Part shown: positions 61,976-64,000 of the stretch, piece by piece
How the letters are laid out: the number at the start of each line of letters is the position of its first letter
How positions within the stretch are numbered: the stretch's first letter is position 1
NCBI GenBank assembly: GCA_963833495.1
Contig: CAWHYJ010000001.1
Location: 1 to 64,000 of the forward strand
Direction: 5' to 3'
Source of the DNA: Fodinibacter sp963833495
GTDB lineage: Bacteria > Actinomycetota > Actinomycetes > Actinomycetales > Dermatophilaceae
Length of the DNA stretch: 64,000 bases
Notes under the pieces: generated by a model
Told to the model about the DNA's origin: nothing
The model's input: the letters and a program-made list of their open reading frames with translations, nothing else
The model's database searches: none
Translations under genes and position numbers: made by a program

Positions 61976-64000
61976 ATGCCCCTCATCACCGACGAACAGG
62001 TCGTCCTCGACCTGACCGGTGCCGACCGCCACGAGGCCACCCGAGCCCTCGCGGAGCGGCTCGTGGCCAGCGGCCGCTGCACCGACCTCGACACCTTCCT
62101 CGCCGACGTCACCGAGCGCGAGAGCAAGATGGCCACGGGCCTGCCCGGCGGCATCGGCATCCCGCACGCCCGCAGCGCCGCCATCACCGAGCCCTCGCTC
62201 GTCTTCGGCCGCTCCACCGACGGCATCGACTGGGGCGCCAAGGACGGCCCGGCCACCCTGGTCTTCCTCATCGCGGCCCCGGAGGGGGGCGGCGACGCGC
62301 ACATGCAGATGCTGCCCAAGCTCGCCCGCGCGCTGATGAAGAAGGACTTCAAGGCGGCCCTGGCCGCGGCCACCACCGAGGCCGAGGTCGTCGCCATCGT
62401 CGAGGAGCAGGTCTCACTCGACCCGCCGAAGGCCGCCCCGGCCGCGGCGGCGGCCACTGCGGCTGCAGCCACAAGCTCCGCTACGACGTCGGATGCCGCT
62501 GCCGCACAGTCCGACTCGTCCGCAGGTCACACCTCGGTCGCTGTCGACGACGGGCCCCGCTCGCTCACCCTCGTCGGCGTCACCTCGTGCCCCACCGGCA
62601 TCGCCCACACCTACATGGCGGCCGAGTCGCTCGAGAACGCCGCGAAGGCCGCCGGTCACGTGATGAAGGTCGAGACCCAGGGCTCGGCGGGCACCACGCC
62701 GCTGAGCGCCGCCGAGATCGCCGCCGCAGACGCGGTGATCTTCGCGCACGACCTCCCGGTCAAGGACGCCGGCCGGTTCGCCGGAAAGCCGATCGTCGAC
62801 GTGGGCGTCAAGAAGGGCATCTCCGACGGCCCGGCCCTCATCGAGGAGGCCGCGCTGATCGCCGCCCAGTGGCGCGCCCACCCGCAGCTGGCGGCCGAGG
62901 CCATGTCCGCCGGCCCGGCCGTGCAGGGCGGCCTGTCGACCAAGGTCGACAACGACGCCAGCGCCCTCACCAAGCTGCGCCAGTGGCTGATGACCGGGGT
63001 GTCCTACATGATCCCGTTCGTCGCCGCAGGCGGCATCCTCATCGCGATCTCGTTCATGCTCGCCCAGCTCGCGAACGGCACCCAGGGCACCCTCGACGTC
63101 GTCAAGTACGGGATCGGTGCCGAGGGCGCGTTCGACATCACCCAGAACTTCAGCCCGCTGAGCCTGATGTCGTGGGCCGCGCTCTGCTTCGTCATCGGGG
63201 GTGCCGCGTTCGGCTTCCTCGTGCCGATCCTGTCCGGGTTCATCGCCTTCGCGATCGCCGACCGGCCCGGTCTGGTGCCGGGCATCGTCGGCGGCTTCGT
63301 GGCCGCCGAGATGAAGGCCGGCTTCCTCGGCGGCCTGGTGACCGGTCTGGTGGCGGGGTTCATCGCCCGCTGGATCTCGGGCTGGAAGGTGCACAAGGGC
63401 GTGCGCGGCGTCATGCCGGTCGTCGTCATCCCGCTGCTGTCGACGTTCATCACCGTGGGGCTGTTCATCACCCTCCTGGGGCCGCCGCTCGTCAACCTGA
63501 GCGAGGGCCTCACCAGCGCCCTGAACAGCATGAGCGGCACCAGCGCGATCCTGCTCGGCGCCATCCTCGGCGCGATGATGGGCTTCGACCTCGGGGGCCC
63601 GATCAACAAGGTCGCCTACGCCTTCGCCACCGCCGGCCTCGCCGGCGCCGGTGCGGCATCTGACAGCCCCCAGCTGAAGATCATGGCTGCCGTCATGGCC
63701 GCCGGCATGGTGGCCCCGCTCGCCATGGCGCTGTCGACCACCCTTCGCCCGCAACTGTTCTCGGAGCCCGAGCGCGAGAACGGCAAGGCGGCCTGGCTGC
63801 TCGGCTTCTCGTTCATCTCCGAGGGCGCCATCCCGTTCGCCGCCGCCGACCCGGTGCGCATCATCGTCTCGTCGGTCGTCGGCTCCTCGATCACCGGTGC
63901 GCTGGCGATGGCCTTCAGCCTCGGCCTCCGCGCCCCCCACGGCGGCATCTGGGTGCTGCCGATCATGGGCAGCCTCAGCCAGATGGCGCTGTTCCTCGTC
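61976..64000 (+). CDS. fruA: PTS fructose transporter subunit IIABC, 3' end off the window
   Basis: The ATG at 61976 is preceded by GAAAGGA. The 675 residues in the window comprise EIIA (to about 145, phospho-His64 in GIPHARS), an Ala/Ser linker (about 152-185), EIIB (about 195-290, phospho-Cys205 in VGVTSCPTGIAHTYMAAESL), a short linker and most of EIIC (from about 330: helices, GFDLGGPINKVAYAF and EGAIPFAAADP). It imports fructose while phosphorylating it to fructose-1-phosphate. The frame is open at the window end, and HPr or EI genes may follow. Confidence 0.95.
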   Translation, partial: MPLITDEQVVLDLTGADRHEATRALAERLVASGRCTDLDTFLADVTERESKMATGLPGGIGIPHARSAAITEPSLVFGRSTDGIDWGAKDGPATLVFLIAAPEGGGDAHMQMLPKLARALMKKDFKAALAAATTEAEVVAIVEEQVSLDPPKAAPAAAAATAAAATSSATTSDAAAAQSDSSAGHTSVAVDDGPRSLTLVGVTSCPTGIAHTYMAAESLENAAKAAGHVMKVETQGSAGTTPLSAAEIAAADAVIFAHDLPVKDAGRFAGKPIVDVGVKKGISDGPALIEEAALIAAQWRAHPQLAAEAMSAGPAVQGGLSTKVDNDASALTKLRQWLMTGVSYMIPFVAAGGILIAISFMLAQLANGTQGTLDVVKYGIGAEGAFDITQNFSPLSLMSWAALCFVIGGAAFGFLVPILSGFIAFAIADRPGLVPGIVGGFVAAEMKAGFLGGLVTGLVAGFIARWISGWKVHKGVRGVMPVVVIPLLSTFITVGLFITLLGPPLVNLSEGLTSALNSMSGTSAILLGAILGAMMGFDLGGPINKVAYAFATAGLAGAGAASDSPQLKIMAAVMAAGMVAPLAMALSTTLRPQLFSEPERENGKAAWLLGFSFISEGAIPFAAADPVRIIVSSVVGSSITGALAMAFSLGLRAPHGGIWVLPIMGSLSQMALFLV

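Noticed and set aside
62414..63940. 508-codon minus-strand ORF opposite fruA
   Set aside because: It consists of His/Glu/Gly/Asp-rich low-complexity sequence complementary to an intact PTS protein.

Overview
The window is very GC-rich, densely coded DNA with short intergenic gaps, many GTG starts and strong GGAGG-type ribosome sites. Actinobacterial hallmarks are a resuscitation-promoting factor, a c-di-AMP (ydaO-type) leader before an NlpC/P60 gene, a Pmt protein mannosyltransferase, a galU-moeA-rimJ-membrane protein cluster, and metG-tatD-rpf-rsmA-ispE-ABC-F synteny. The best guess is a chromosomal segment from the Micrococcales, of Intrasporangiaceae/Dermacoccaceae type; the genus cannot be fixed from the sequence alone. 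No insertion sequence, prophage or CRISPR array was seen.

Layout. 1-2.5 kb: 3' part of a large helicase-nuclease and a small broken gene. 2.5-16.1 kb: housekeeping block (mscL, SAF protein, FmdB zinc ribbon, K+/H+ antiporter, penicillin-acylase-like hydrolase, 5-formyl-THF cyclo-ligase, UDP-glucose pyrophosphorylase, moeA/glp-moaC-mogA, rimJ, a SepX/GlpR-like membrane protein, AI-2E transporter, tRNA-Ala). 16.1-21.8 kb: a decaying stretch with pieces of an APH kinase, an EamA transporter and a DUF4118 protein, mixed with lipoproteins, a dienelactone hydrolase and small membrane proteins. 21.8-28.8 kb: riboswitch plus NlpC/P60 hydrolase, a heavily frameshifted TM0106/RecB-like nuclease-helicase, and a secreted M6 metalloprotease. 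28.9-37.5 kb: acetyltransferase, Pmt, rsmI, a secreted M28 peptidase, and the sdhCAB operon. 37.5-41.4 kb: CPBP protease, two paralogous lipoproteins flanking a TetR regulator with a twin operator, and DUF4126. 41.5-49.6 kb: metG-tatD-rpf-rsmA-ispE-ABC-F. 49.7-53.4 kb: MarR/methyltransferase divergon, a secreted REase-fold toxin with its probable immunity gene, a TetR gene and an atypical tRNA. 53.4-56.4 kb: histidine kinase, response regulator and multicopper oxidase. 57.2-64 kb: PF10081 hydrolase, CPBP protease, and the fructose PTS operon (regulator, fruK, fruA), which runs off the window.

Three themes stand out. (1) Single-base frameshifts recur, several at G runs, including in genes expected to be intact (sdhC, rpf). 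This suggests assembly or sequencing error for some; the genes with large internal deletions are true relics. (2) The toxin at 51386-51934 looks like the two ends of a giant polymorphic toxin joined directly: an export signal and the start of a wall-protein N-terminus, followed at once by a PD-(D/E)XK toxin tip, with an overlapping immunity gene. (3) Two kinds of small palindromic intergenic repeat occur, and the 10-mer GGATGCCGTG is strongly over-represented. Coordinates and motifs were read by eye; no database search was run.
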